This document shows, piece by piece, positions 16,079 to 25,702 of a DNA stretch of 63,826 nucleotides (within the stretch, counting starts at the first letter, position 1; the number at the start of each line of letters is the position of its first letter). The position numbers and the translations under genes are program-made. Source of the stretch: Pseudomonas kitaguniensis (lineage in GTDB: Bacteria > Pseudomonadota > Gammaproteobacteria > Pseudomonadales > Pseudomonadaceae); contig NZ_VUAZ01000093.1 in assembly GCF_009296165.1 (NCBI RefSeq), positions 1 to 63,826 on the forward strand, given 5' to 3'. The notes under the pieces were generated by a model. That model worked only from the letters and a program-made list of their open reading frames with translations, searched no databases and had not been told where the DNA came from.

Positions 16079-17974
16079 ATGCGTCAAGCAGGCACCCTGC
16101 CCGCCGTTATTGTTGGGCCGCTGTTGCGGCGATTGGAACCCAAACGCTTGGTGCTGTGGCTGATGGCAACCCGTGAACTGTCGCCAACCCTGAGGCTGCA
16201 CGTTGGCGAACACACCCGCGAAATTCAGTTGGACCAAGGCCAGTGCCAAGTCGTAGCGGTGGGGCGCCACGCCTTCATCCACCTGATCGACGTGCCGCTG
16301 AACGACGCTCTGCCGCTGGACGTGGTGATCGGCTATGACCTGCTGATCGATCACCTCGGCATCGCCGAATGGGCGCCGCACCTGCTGTATGCCGAAGCGC
16401 CCACCGCGACGTTCGTGTTGCACAGCCGCCTGCACCAGTTGGTGCATGGCTCGTGCCGTAAACCCCACCACGCAGCGGACGAAGGCTTGCTGTGCGTCGA
16501 CCGCCTGCTGGCCGACGCACACACGCTGGCCGAACGCCCGGCGCTGCTGATGATGAGCGGCGACCAGATCTACGCCGACGATGTGGCCGGGCCGATGCTG
16601 CGCGCGATTCATGCACTGATCGCGCGCCTCGGGCTGTTCGACGAATACCTGGAAGGCGCGGTGGTGGATGACAGCGCCAGCCTCTATGGGCATCGCGCCA
16701 GCTATTACAATCGCGCCGACCTGCTGCCCGCGCTGGACAGCAACGAGACCTTGCGCGAACGTTTTTTTGGTGGCGTAAAAAAGCCGATTTTCACCAGTAG
16801 CACCGCCGACAACCACTTGGTGACCTTTGCCGAAGTGATCGCGATGTACGCACTGGTCTGGTCGCCCACGCCCTGGGCGCTGATCACCCTGCAGCCGCCG
16901 ACACTGAGCGCCGAAGAACAGCCGCGTTATGCCCGTGAGCAGGTGCAGATCGACCGTTTCCGTGACGGACTGCCCGGTGTTGCACGGGTGTTCGCGCACC
17001 TCTCGACGCTGATGATTTTCGATGACCACGACATTACCGACGACTGGAACCTCAGCGCCCAATGGGAAGAAACCGCCTACGGCCACCCATTCTCCAAACG
17101 CATCATCGGCAACGCGCTGCTCGCTTACATGCTATGCCAGGGCTGGGGCAACCAGCCGGATGTGTTTGTCCCATTGGTGAACCAAACCCAGGCACTGACC
17201 GCCCACCCACACGGCAACCATCTAGACGCCGGCGCGCAGGATACCCTGCTGCAAACACTGCTGAAGTTTCAGCACTGGCATTACGTACTGCCCACCACGC
17301 CCGCCCTGGTGGTACTCGACACGCGCACACGGCGCTGGCGCAGCGAGTTCACCCTCAAGCAACCCTCCGGCCTGCTGGACTGGGAAGCCCTGAGTGAGCT
17401 GCAACAGGCGTTGCTCGACCATCCGTCAGCGATCATCGTCTCGCCCGCACCGATCTTTGGTGTGAAGTTGATCGAGACCGTGCAGAAGGTGTTCAGTTGG
17501 TGCGGCTACCCGCTGCTGGTAGACGCCGAAAACTGGATGGCCCATCGCGGCGCAGCGCAGGTGATCCTCAACATCTTTCGCCATTCGCGCACGCCGGGTA
17601 ACTACGTGATCCTCTCGGGTGACGTGCATTACTCGTTCGTCTATGAAGTGCTGATCCGCCACCGCAACGCGGGCCCCAGGATCTGGCAGATCACCAGCAG
17701 CGGCATCAAGAACGAGTTCCCGCCACGCCTGCTGGAATGGTTCGACCGCCTCAACCGCTGGCTCTACTCGCCGCGCTCGCCGCTCAACGGGTTTACTCGC
17801 CGCCGCACCATGCAGGTGGTGCCGCATATTCCGCAGCATGCCGAGGCCGGTGAACGGCTGTGGAATTCGGCGGGCATCGGCCAGGTATTTTTCAATGAGC
17901 AGGGCCAGCCTGAGGAGATTTACCAGCACAACGCGAATGGCAAACCGAAAACGCGGATGGTCGCGCCGAAGTAA
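16079..17974 (+). CDS. PhoD-like alkaline phosphatase D family protein
   Basis: A 631-residue metallophosphatase. Metal-binding motifs are clear: MMSGDQIYADDVAGPML, IFDDHDITDDWN and ILSGDVHYSFVYEV. An N-terminal domain of about 170 residues precedes the catalytic region. No signal peptide is evident, in contrast to classical Tat-exported PhoD, so this may be a cytoplasmic member of the wider family. The ATG at 16079 lies just downstream of a purine-poor region; earlier in-frame starts would run into bphP. The substrate is unknown. Confidence 0.85.
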   Translation: MRQAGTLPAVIVGPLLRRLEPKRLVLWLMATRELSPTLRLHVGEHTREIQLDQGQCQVVAVGRHAFIHLIDVPLNDALPLDVVIGYDLLIDHLGIAEWAPHLLYAEAPTATFVLHSRLHQLVHGSCRKPHHAADEGLLCVDRLLADAHTLAERPALLMMSGDQIYADDVAGPMLRAIHALIARLGLFDEYLEGAVVDDSASLYGHRASYYNRADLLPALDSNETLRERFFGGVKKPIFTSSTADNHLVTFAEVIAMYALVWSPTPWALITLQPPTLSAEEQPRYAREQVQIDRFRDGLPGVARVFAHLSTLMIFDDHDITDDWNLSAQWEETAYGHPFSKRIIGNALLAYMLCQGWGNQPDVFVPLVNQTQALTAHPHGNHLDAGAQDTLLQTLLKFQHWHYVLPTTPALVVLDTRTRRWRSEFTLKQPSGLLDWEALSELQQALLDHPSAIIVSPAPIFGVKLIETVQKVFSWCGYPLLVDAENWMAHRGAAQVILNIFRHSRTPGNYVILSGDVHYSFVYEVLIRHRNAGPRIWQITSSGIKNEFPPRLLEWFDRLNRWLYSPRSPLNGFTRRRTMQVVPHIPQHAEAGERLWNSAGIGQVFFNEQGQPEEIYQHNANGKPKTRMVAPK

Positions 17975-18200
17975 GGCGCGGCGCTTGCGCAGATTAAATC
18001 AGCATCAGCCCGGTTTTTTTATCGCCAAACAAATGAAGGCGTAGCGCGCCTTTTTTCGATTCAGGCAATAGCACAAAGCCATTCGACTAAAACATCGCCC
18101 CCCCAATCCATCCAATCCGATGTACAGTAAAATCAGCCCCGGAGTCTCGGCGTCAATAAAGACTGGCCTACGCGCCAGCCAACGCAGGAAACCGTGCAAA

Positions 18201-19205
18201 ATGGATGATGCTCCGGGCAACAGGAATGATTTTTCCGAACTAAACGCCGACATGTTGCATGCCGTCATGGAACTGGTCAGCGATGGCGTATGGGACTGGA
18301 ACGCCAACAGCGGTTTCGTTTATCGCAACCCCGGCTGGTACGACATGCTTGGCTACGCCCGCCACTCCCTGGAGAACAGCGTGTTCACCTGGGAAAGCGT
18401 GATCCACCCCGATGACTATCTTCAGGTCATGGCGCAGTTTGATGAATACATCAGTCGGCGAGCCACTCATTACCAAGTCGAATACCGTTGCCTCAAGAGA
18501 GACGGCACTTTTATGTGGGTAGAGGACCATGGCTACGTGATTTCGCGTAACGCCGACGGTTCAGTCGCACGCATGGTCGGCGCGCAACGCGATATTCAGG
18601 CGCGTAAACACTCCCTCGAAACGCTGCAACAGCGTAACCACTCCCTGGAGACGCTGGTGTCTGAACGCACCCGTGAGTTGTCGCGGGTCAACCTGCAGTT
18701 GCAACTGCAGGTGGACGAAAACCGCTCCCTGGCCGAGCGCGATACCCTGACGCGCATCGCCAACCGCTATCGCCTGGAAAAAGTGCTGCTGGAAGAGTGC
18801 GAGCGTGCCGAACGCTTCCGCTTGCCGCTCGCGCTGGTGGCCATGGATATTGATGACTTCAAGCCGATCAACGACCAACATGGCCACGGCGTCGGCGACC
18901 AAACCCTGGTGAATTTGGTGGAAGCCCTGGAAGCCTGTGTGCGCCCAGGTGACTTGCTGGCTCGCTGGGGCGGGGATGAATTTGTGGTGGTCATGCCCAA
19001 CAGTACCTTGGGCAGTGCCAGGCAACTGGCGCAAAGAATTCGTCGCAAAATCATCGAGGTTCCCACCGTGGGCAACCACACATTAACCCTGAGCCAGGGT
19101 GTCGTAGAGCGGCTATCGGGTGAGTCACCCGCGGCCCTGCTGCAACGCGCCGATCAAGCGCTGTATCGGTCCAAGGCGGCGGGCAAGGACAGCGTGTCGG
19201 AGTAA
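18201..19205 (+). CDS. PAS-GGDEF diguanylate cyclase
   Basis: A 334-residue soluble cyclase. A PAS3-type sensor (about 15-135; VSDGVWDWNANSGFVYRNPGW) is followed by a coiled-coil segment with two copies of HSLETL and then a GGDEF domain. The active site is RWGGDEF, and an RPGD inhibitory site lies five residues before it, so the enzyme should make cyclic di-GMP with product inhibition. An ATG at 18120 would add 27 residues; 18201 is preferred because the extension is not PAS-like. Confidence 0.88.
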   Translation: MDDAPGNRNDFSELNADMLHAVMELVSDGVWDWNANSGFVYRNPGWYDMLGYARHSLENSVFTWESVIHPDDYLQVMAQFDEYISRRATHYQVEYRCLKRDGTFMWVEDHGYVISRNADGSVARMVGAQRDIQARKHSLETLQQRNHSLETLVSERTRELSRVNLQLQLQVDENRSLAERDTLTRIANRYRLEKVLLEECERAERFRLPLALVAMDIDDFKPINDQHGHGVGDQTLVNLVEALEACVRPGDLLARWGGDEFVVVMPNSTLGSARQLAQRIRRKIIEVPTVGNHTLTLSQGVVERLSGESPAALLQRADQALYRSKAAGKDSVSE

Positions 19206-19304
19206 CGCCGCGACAAGGGCAGTGTGCCGCCTTGACCTGATCCCCCTCCCCGCTGAAAATGCGCGACGCTTTTTTGTCCCGTTTACTGAAGTAGTGAAAT
19301 TTCA

Positions 19305-20006
19305 ATGTCCGAATCCGCAGAAGCATCCGTGATCGCCTTGCAATCCAAAGCTGAATACGAAAACGCCATCAATCTTTCACAGCATGTGCCGGCCGCCAAG
19401 ATCATCAGCGAGATGGTCCTGGACGCGTTTCACACCTCCAGGGAAAGCGACCAGATACGCGAGCTGCGCGTGGCTATCCGCCAGGCACAGGACGCCTTCG
19501 ACGACGACAAGGCTTATGACCTGATGGGCCAGCTCAAGCAACTGAAGGACGCCGAGGCCGCCGACAACATTGCGCTGGAAGACCTCAGCAGCAAATTCTC
19601 GATCAGCCGCATCCTGTCCAGCTTCAAGGACGACCCGCAGTTTCAGGAGTTGGTCTACGGCCTGGCCCTCAAGGTGCTGAACCAGTCTCACCAGGCCATC
19701 AGCAACCCAAGTACCGGCAAAAGCAAAGCTGCACGGCCGAAGAAAGACGCTGAAGTGTTTGTGATCAGCAAAGATGACGTCAGCGTCACCCTGGCGCTGC
19801 GCACCCCGCGCACCAAGCTTAATGTTGACCGTGAAGCGCTGGAGTTCCTGGGCTTCACGTTTGTGGGTGAAGGCAGTGAGGCGGAGCTGGAAAACGCAAC
19901 CTTCGTCGACAACAGTGGCGTGGAGCAGCCGGTCACGCGCAAAAGCATCGTGACCGCACTGCAACAGCAAAGCGCGTTTGACGGTTACAGCATCGCCGCG
20001 CAGTAA
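19305..20006 (+). CDS. Hypothetical protein, two-part layout
   Basis: A 233-residue soluble protein I do not recognise. Residues 1-100 are acidic and helical with a predicted coiled coil (QIRELRVAIRQAQDAFDDDKAYD). A basic linker STGKSKAARPKKDAE at about 140-155 leads to a beta-rich C-terminal part ending VTRKSIVTALQQQSAFDGY. A basic linker between helical and beta parts would fit a nucleic-acid-binding or scaffold protein, but nothing more can be said. It ends 10 bases from the convergent aminotransferase gene. Confidence 0.65.
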   Translation: MSESAEASVIALQSKAEYENAINLSQHVPAAKIISEMVLDAFHTSRESDQIRELRVAIRQAQDAFDDDKAYDLMGQLKQLKDAEAADNIALEDLSSKFSISRILSSFKDDPQFQELVYGLALKVLNQSHQAISNPSTGKSKAARPKKDAEVFVISKDDVSVTLALRTPRTKLNVDREALEFLGFTFVGEGSEAELENATFVDNSGVEQPVTRKSIVTALQQQSAFDGYSIAAQ

Positions 20007-20016
20007 ATGCCAGGCG

Positions 20017-21135
20017 CTACACGCTGCGCAGGGTCAACAGCGCCTGCTCGACTTGAGCGAGGGTGATATGCCGGCCCACCGAGGCGCGCACAAAATGGCT
20101 CGCGCCGAGGTCCTTCAACAGCAACGGCGTATGGGCGGCAGTGCCCGCCCACAGGTTGAGCCCCAACTCGCGGGCTTGGCCGACAAATGCCTTGGCCGGC
20201 AGGTTGTGCGGCACGAACGAGACAATCCCGGTTTGCTCAAACTGCTCACACAGCAGGGTTAACTGCGGCAGGCGTCGTAATTCTTGCACGAGCAACGCGT
20301 AGGGCTCCGTGCTCACTTTCGCGCCTGCCTGCGCGTACTCTTGCAACGCTGTGTGCAAGCCGACCAGGGCCGAAAAGCTCTTTTCAGCAATCTCCAGCAC
20401 CCGCGCACCGGCCACGTCCAGCCGGTTGACGTGGCCATCGGTGCTGGCGGCGTGCAAGTCAGCGAAATTCAGCTGCAATTGATTGAGCAGGCGTGGCGAC
20501 ACGTAGGCAAGCCCACTGCCACGCGGCCCGCAGAGGAACTTGCGGCCCGCGCCGGTCAATAAATCACAGTGAATATCACGCACGTCCAGCGGCAACTGCC
20601 CCAGCGACTGGCACGCATCCACGGCATACAGCGCGTTCGAACCCCTGAGCAGCGCACCCAGTGCTTCTACCGGGTTGATCACGCCACAGCACGACGGAAG
20701 GTGCGAGACACTGACCAGAAACACATCGTCGTCCAAGTGGCGTCGCACCCATTCAAGGTCCAGCGGGCTGGTGGCGGTGGCTGGGATGACGTCGACGCGA
20801 ATCTCGCGCGATAACTTGAGGTAGTTGAAAAAGATCAGGTTCGCCGCGTACTCCGAGGTCGACACCCACACCCGTTTGCCTCGGGGGAAGTTCAACTTGC
20901 CGAGGATGCTGGTCCAGGCTTCGGTGGCGCTGCTGAAAAAAGCGATGTCCGAGGGCTGTGCATTTAACAGGCCGGCCGCGACCCGGTACAGGTCGACATT
21001 GAGCAGTTCCTCATAGGCCAGCTCCGTCTCATAGCTGCCCATTTGAGCCTCTATGGCCGTAAAGCGCTGGATCGCATTCAGGGTGCCCGCCGACATCAAA
21101 CCCGCACCAGCGGTGTTCAAATGCACGATATTCAT
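20017..21135 (-). CDS. Class V aminotransferase-fold PLP enzyme
   Basis: A 372-residue PLP enzyme of fold type I, class V (cysteine desulfurase, isopenicillin N epimerase and EgtE group). YAVDACQSLGQL carries the Asp (173) that binds the pyridine nitrogen, and LLTGAGRKFLCGPRGSG carries the Schiff-base Lys199. There is no mobile catalytic-Cys loop typical of desulfurases, so a lyase, epimerase or aminotransferase role is more likely. It is the last gene of a five-gene operon, one base after the exporter gene, and probably acts in the same amino-acid pathway. Confidence 0.85.
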   Translation of the reverse strand: MNIVHLNTAGAGLMSAGTLNAIQRFTAIEAQMGSYETELAYEELLNVDLYRVAAGLLNAQPSDIAFFSSATEAWTSILGKLNFPRGKRVWVSTSEYAANLIFFNYLKLSREIRVDVIPATATSPLDLEWVRRHLDDDVFLVSVSHLPSCCGVINPVEALGALLRGSNALYAVDACQSLGQLPLDVRDIHCDLLTGAGRKFLCGPRGSGLAYVSPRLLNQLQLNFADLHAASTDGHVNRLDVAGARVLEIAEKSFSALVGLHTALQEYAQAGAKVSTEPYALLVQELRRLPQLTLLCEQFEQTGIVSFVPHNLPAKAFVGQARELGLNLWAGTAAHTPLLLKDLGASHFVRASVGRHITLAQVEQALLTLRSV

Positions 21136-21136
21136 T

Positions 21137-22336
21137 TCACGCTTCCTTGTTCCACAAAAGAGTCGAGCTTTTCATCACGCCCACTGCCACTGCGAACAAC
21201 AGCAACACGCTCCCGGCCAACAGCCAGGGCGAAGGCAGTGATGGCTGGGACACCAACATGAACGCCAGCGACGGCGTGATCATGACCCCAATGTTCACGC
21301 CCGCCGAGTAATAGCCAAGGTTGCGGTCGACGGTATGCCGGCTGGAAATACTGCTGACATAGTGGGTGATGCCGGGAAACACGATCATCTCGCCCAGGCT
21401 CCAAAGCACCGTGGCCACGAGTAACAGCGCGCCGATGTGGCTGAACCCCATGAGGAAGAAACCCACACCCGCCAGCAGGAAACCGGCCACCAGTGAGCGG
21501 CTGCTCGACAGGTGCGACATGCGTTGATTGATCGGCACTTCGAACAGAATCACCAACAGTGCATTGATGAAGAAAATGATGCCGACGTAATACGCTGGCA
21601 ACTCGGTGTAATTGATGATGTAGGCCGAAAGAAACGTCGGCGGCAGCGCGTAGGCGATGTGCACCGGCAACGCTGCGAGCAAAATTACCCACAACCGCGA
21701 ACGCTCGTGCGGTGCAGTTTCCGGCAAACCGCTGCCTTTGCCCACCACGGCCGCTTGCGGCGTAACCGGCACCGCGCGCCCAAACCGCAGGCAAGCGGCG
21801 AACGCAACCAACGACAACGCCGCGTTGAGATAAAACACCGCGTCGGCGTTGCTCAAGAAAATCAGGCTGCCCAGCAACGGCCCAATCGCCATGCCGATGT
21901 TGATGGCCAGGCGGTTACAGGAGAACGCCACTTTGCGCGTCTCATTGCTGCTGTGGGTGACGGTTTCGGAGAACGTCGCGGGCGTGAAGGCCTCGTAACA
22001 AGCGCCCCAGACAAACGACAACACAAACAGCGCCGCCGTGTTATCCACCGAAGGGATGACCATCAGCAGCAACGCGTTGAGCAGCAACGACCCGAGGATG
22101 ACCCGGTTGGCGGTAAAGCGCTTGATCACCGCGCCGATGATCAAATCCACAAACAAAGCACCCGCGCCGTACACGCCCACCAGCAAACCGGCGGTGCCCG
22201 CAGATACGGCGTGCTGATGAATCAGGTACGCCGCATAAAAAGGGAACGCCATGGTGCCCATGCGAAACACCAGGGTAATCAGGAACAGTGCCTGCAAGCG
22301 TCCATTGAGCCCGCGTAACGCGCGATAGGTGCCCAT
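21137..22336 (-). CDS. MFS transporter (probable product exporter)
   Basis: A 399-residue major facilitator with about 12 transmembrane helices in two halves. The first half carries GLLVGVYGAGALFVDLIIGAVIKRF, the MFS loop region. It is translationally coupled to the ATP-grasp gene (TGATG), so it most likely exports the operon product or gives self-resistance. The substrate cannot be read from the sequence. Confidence 0.85.
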   Translation of the reverse strand: MGTYRALRGLNGRLQALFLITLVFRMGTMAFPFYAAYLIHQHAVSAGTAGLLVGVYGAGALFVDLIIGAVIKRFTANRVILGSLLLNALLLMVIPSVDNTAALFVLSFVWGACYEAFTPATFSETVTHSSNETRKVAFSCNRLAINIGMAIGPLLGSLIFLSNADAVFYLNAALSLVAFAACLRFGRAVPVTPQAAVVGKGSGLPETAPHERSRLWVILLAALPVHIAYALPPTFLSAYIINYTELPAYYVGIIFFINALLVILFEVPINQRMSHLSSSRSLVAGFLLAGVGFFLMGFSHIGALLLVATVLWSLGEMIVFPGITHYVSSISSRHTVDRNLGYYSAGVNIGVMITPSLAFMLVSQPSLPSPWLLAGSVLLLFAVAVGVMKSSTLLWNKEA

Positions 22337-23586
22337 CAGCGGATCACATACACGTTATCTTTGTTCTGACGAATCTGTTCGTAATCCTGGTCAATAGCGC
22401 GCTGGTTTTCCGCTACCAGGAACACCCGCAGCGGGCTGCTGAGCAGGTCCACGGTTTTTTTCATCGACTTGCCGGCCTTGTATTTGACGCTCAGCTTATG
22501 CACCGAGGGCAACGCCTCGATCAGGTGAATGGCCGCTTCGTTGAAGCCCGTCACCTCGCCTTGCAACGTGGTGTCGGTGTTGATCACGCAGGCTTCCTTG
22601 AGCTTGTGATAGCGCTTGCCGGCATAGCCCGCCTTGAACGCCTCACCGTCGCAATACGCCAGGTAAGTCAGTTGCGCCTGGTTGCCGCCGAGGCTGATGT
22701 CATGGAAAGCAGGTTCCATGTTGCCGTTCAAGCGTGCGCCGACTTCCACCAACGCCGGGCCGGCTTCGGTGAGGATCACTTCCGAATGGGCCGGGCCGTT
22801 ATTGATGCCCAACGCCTTGAGCACCTTGACGATGTAATCCACTAAAACGTTGGCCTCTGCGCTGTCAGGCGCAATCAGCACGTCGCGGTCGTAGATGTTT
22901 TTGCCACCGCTGATTTCACGCTTCACATAACGCCAGATACCGCAGACGTAGGTTTGCCCGTCACGGCTGACGGTATCGACGATGTACTCCGGGCCTTTAA
23001 GGTAGGACTGGCAGAGGATTTCGGTATTGGCCAGGCCGAAAATATCGAGGTTGGACACCACTTCTTCGCAGGCACGCTTAACGTCGTCGACGTTGTGGCA
23101 GATCGACACGCCGTCGGTCGAGGCTGAGCTGAGCGGTTTGATCACGCAGGGAAACACCTGGCCGTCCTGCACCCAGGCAAACAACTCGGCAGGCTCGGCG
23201 GACTTGATCTGCCGCGCGGTCAACAGGCCGCCGGCGGCGACTTTGCTGATCATCTCGAACTTGTCGCGGCGTGCCCGCGAACCGGCACTGCCATTCGATG
23301 ATGGCAATTGCAATTGCTCGCTCAAATAGTCGGCGAACGGCACGCCAGGTTCTTGGCCGGCGATTACCGCGATCACGTTGAACTCGCGCAGGCGGCGCAC
23401 CACGTCTTCGGGGTTGCCGTTGAATATCAGGTTGTGTTCAAACTCTGAGAGGTTCGGCCCAAGCATGCTCGGCATCAGTTGCGGCGTGCTCTGCACGTGG
23501 ATCAGGCCGATGCCCGCTTCATGGAAGAACTGCGGCAGAAAGTTACCGCTTGAGTAGACATCAACCAACGCGACGTACTGTTTCAT
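22336..23586 (-). CDS. ATP-grasp ligase (amino-acid/dipeptide ligase type)
   Basis: A 416-residue ATP-grasp enzyme. The N-terminal domain begins YVALVDVYSSGNFLPQFF; the central grasp holds FPCVIKPLSSASTDGVSICHN; the metal/ATP region reads HSEVILTEAGPALVEVGARLNG. This layout is that of L-amino-acid ligases such as BacD, which join a carboxylate to an amine through an acyl phosphate. The ATG at 23586 follows AAAGGA; the longer frame upstream overlaps the previous gene without support. In this operon it could condense two amino acids or cap one with a protecting residue. Confidence 0.85.
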   Translation of the reverse strand: MKQYVALVDVYSSGNFLPQFFHEAGIGLIHVQSTPQLMPSMLGPNLSEFEHNLIFNGNPEDVVRRLREFNVIAVIAGQEPGVPFADYLSEQLQLPSSNGSAGSRARRDKFEMISKVAAGGLLTARQIKSAEPAELFAWVQDGQVFPCVIKPLSSASTDGVSICHNVDDVKRACEEVVSNLDIFGLANTEILCQSYLKGPEYIVDTVSRDGQTYVCGIWRYVKREISGGKNIYDRDVLIAPDSAEANVLVDYIVKVLKALGINNGPAHSEVILTEAGPALVEVGARLNGNMEPAFHDISLGGNQAQLTYLAYCDGEAFKAGYAGKRYHKLKEACVINTDTTLQGEVTGFNEAAIHLIEALPSVHKLSVKYKAGKSMKKTVDLLSSPLRVFLVAENQRAIDQDYEQIRQNKDNVYVIR

Positions 23587-23599
23587 GGGGATGTCCTTT

Positions 23600-24571
23600 T
23601 CAGTAGTAAGTGGCGGTTGCGGACGGTTGCGGCGACGCCACGTCATCCAGCGCCAGAAAAATGTTCTGCGGAAACTCGGCCACGCGGTGCAACAGGTGCA
23701 AGTACCAGTGAGTGCCGTAGACCGCTGATACTCGGGTCTTGACCTGGCCCTGGTCGTTGATCGCCTTGATCAGCTCGGGGCGCACACCGTGAAGCATCTC
23801 CAGCTCGCCTCGGCTGGCAACCTGGCTGTTGAGGATTTCCTCCACCAGCAACGGGTCTTGCGTGGCAAAGGCGTAGTTCGTGCTGGCGCCGTTGATGCGG
23901 TCCAGCAAGCCCAGGTAACGCTCATTCAGTTGCTTGCCACGCGGCAACGCAATGGCCGCCGGCTCAGCATAGACACCTTTGACCAAGCGCACTTTGCAGC
24001 CGGTGGCGAGGATCGCCGCAAGGTCATCGGGCGTGCGGTTCAACTGCGCCTGCAGGGTGATGCCGAGGTTGGCGAAATGCGCACTCAGGTGCATGAAAAT
24101 ATCCAGGATCGAGTCGGTCCACTGCGACCGCTCCATGCTCAGGATCACGCCGACATCCTTGTCGGCGGCATGCCTGAGAATCTTCGAGCAATTCTCGATC
24201 GCCAGTTCGCGGGAAATAAGGCTGCCGACGTTGGACAGGTCGAAGCCCAGTTGCGGCGGCTCGACCAATGTGGGGTGCAGCGCCATCAAATCTATGAGTT
24301 TCAGGTATTCGTCGGTGGCAGTGGTCACCTCGGCCAGCGTGGTGGCCTCTTCGCCAACGTATTCGACGCCGGTGCGGTAGCCTTTGCCTTGCAGGGCCGC
24401 GAGCTTGTCGAGCATTTCCAGGCGATCTTCGGAAATGATGTAGCGCAGCGCGGCCGGGCGCAGGAAGTCACGCAGGGTCTCACTGGCCAGGAACAGGTCG
24501 CGGTAGGTCTTGTTCGCCGCCAGCTTTTTCAGGGCCAGGGTCGCCATCAGGCTGTTGTCAGTGTGAGTCAC
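23600..24571 (-). CDS. Proline-dehydrogenase-like flavoenzyme
   Basis: A 323-residue protein with the PRODH beta/alpha-barrel pattern: RLVKGVYAEPAA, YAFATQDPLLVEEIL and VYGTHWYLHLLHRVAEFPQN. Classical PRODH has two Arg in the last motif for the proline carboxylate; here the first is His, which suggests an altered substrate. The GTG at 24571 lies four bases after the desaturase stop and is preceded by GGGGG; an ATG at 24547 is the alternative. It is a free-standing domain, not PutA, and sits in a biosynthetic operon, so it may oxidise a proline-like or other amino-acid substrate. Confidence 0.8.
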   Translation of the reverse strand: MTHTDNSLMATLALKKLAANKTYRDLFLASETLRDFLRPAALRYIISEDRLEMLDKLAALQGKGYRTGVEYVGEEATTLAEVTTATDEYLKLIDLMALHPTLVEPPQLGFDLSNVGSLISRELAIENCSKILRHAADKDVGVILSMERSQWTDSILDIFMHLSAHFANLGITLQAQLNRTPDDLAAILATGCKVRLVKGVYAEPAAIALPRGKQLNERYLGLLDRINGASTNYAFATQDPLLVEEILNSQVASRGELEMLHGVRPELIKAINDQGQVKTRVSAVYGTHWYLHLLHRVAEFPQNIFLALDDVASPQPSATATYY

Positions 24572-24575
24572 GGCA

Positions 24576-25646
24576 TTAACCCCCGTAGGCCTGGTTGAGC
24601 ATGCGACGGGCGAAGCTCGATTCGTCGGCGTGGTTGGCAATTTTGTGGGCGCGGAACTTGGCCGCGTAACTGAGCATGGTTTCTTTGTGACGGCCGTGGC
24701 GGTCGCGGGTAAAAATCCCTGCCCACAAGTTGTCCCAACGCGCGTACTCGGGGTGCGACATCAGCAGGTCATGGGCCTTGCGCATGTTCCAGTGAGGAAT
24801 AGCCGGGTGCAGGTGATGCACCAAGTGGTAGTTGTCGTCATGGCGACCGAAAAAGAAGTTTTCCAACGCGTTGCCCTTGCGATTACGCGTTAGCAGCAGC
24901 TTCTCCGTCTCAGCGGCCGGCAACGGGTAATGCTCGGCCAACTCGATGATCCAGCCCACGGCCACGGCTGTGGTGAACAGCGGCACCAGCCAGAACAGCA
25001 GCAGTTGCGCGACCACGCCGAACCACGCGGCAACTGCAACGATCACCGCCCAATAAGCCCACAGCATGATGCGTTCGTTGCGCAGCTTTTTGTCTGCCCC
25101 TTGGGCTTTCACGCGGTCCTTGATGATGTAGTTGATGTACTGCACGGTCCGGTAGCCGGACAAGGCCATCACGACGTTCTTGAGAAAGAACTCACGTTCA
25201 CTCTGCTTGACGTCGTACAGCCCGCATTTGAGGTGGAAGTTGTAGTCCGGGTCTTTTTCCGGGTGGCCCAAGTGCACATGGTGGTTCTTGATGTGCGAGG
25301 TGCTGTAGGACTGGTGCAGGTGAAAGATCAGATAGCCCGACAGGAACGTACCGGAAACCCAATTGATCGCGCGGTTATTGGCCAACATTTTGTGCGCTGA
25401 CTCGTGCAGCACATTCGCCAGGGCGCGCTGTGTGGTGCCAATCAGAAACAGCGAAACCGGGTAGAACCAATAGCTGATACCCAACGACAGGTAAATCGCG
25501 AAGGCAATGATTGCGTAGTCCTTACCCAACGCGATGGCCCAGTGGTAGTTATCTTTTTTGCACAGATGCTTGAGCATCCCGAAGGTTTCACGGGAAATGC
25601 CCGCCGCGTATTCGCCAGCAGGTTCGTTATTCTTATCGACCAGCAT
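24576..25646 (-). CDS. Membrane fatty-acid-desaturase-family oxygenase
   Basis: A 356-residue di-iron membrane enzyme. All three histidine boxes are present: HESAHKM, HIKNHHVHLGH and YHLVHHLHPAIPHWN, between four or more hydrophobic segments. The family includes desaturases, hydroxylases and acetylenases acting on lipids or, in some gene clusters, on amino acids and other small molecules. The ATG at 25646 is preferred because it starts the hydrophilic N-terminus MLVDKNNEPAG. It is the first gene of the operon and follows a repeat-rich upstream region (25703-25768). Confidence 0.88.
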   Translation of the reverse strand: MLVDKNNEPAGEYAAGISRETFGMLKHLCKKDNYHWAIALGKDYAIIAFAIYLSLGISYWFYPVSLFLIGTTQRALANVLHESAHKMLANNRAINWVSGTFLSGYLIFHLHQSYSTSHIKNHHVHLGHPEKDPDYNFHLKCGLYDVKQSEREFFLKNVVMALSGYRTVQYINYIIKDRVKAQGADKKLRNERIMLWAYWAVIVAVAAWFGVVAQLLLFWLVPLFTTAVAVGWIIELAEHYPLPAAETEKLLLTRNRKGNALENFFFGRHDDNYHLVHHLHPAIPHWNMRKAHDLLMSHPEYARWDNLWAGIFTRDRHGRHKETMLSYAAKFRAHKIANHADESSFARRMLNQAYGG

Positions 25647-25702
25647 AATCACTCCATAATTAAGCGGCACGCTGTAACACCGTGCTCATTGCTGGGCGTA
25701 GG

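Noticed and set aside
16040..17086. 348-residue minus-strand frame inside the PhoD-like gene
   Set aside because: The plus-strand gene has all metallophosphatase motifs; the opposite frame has none.
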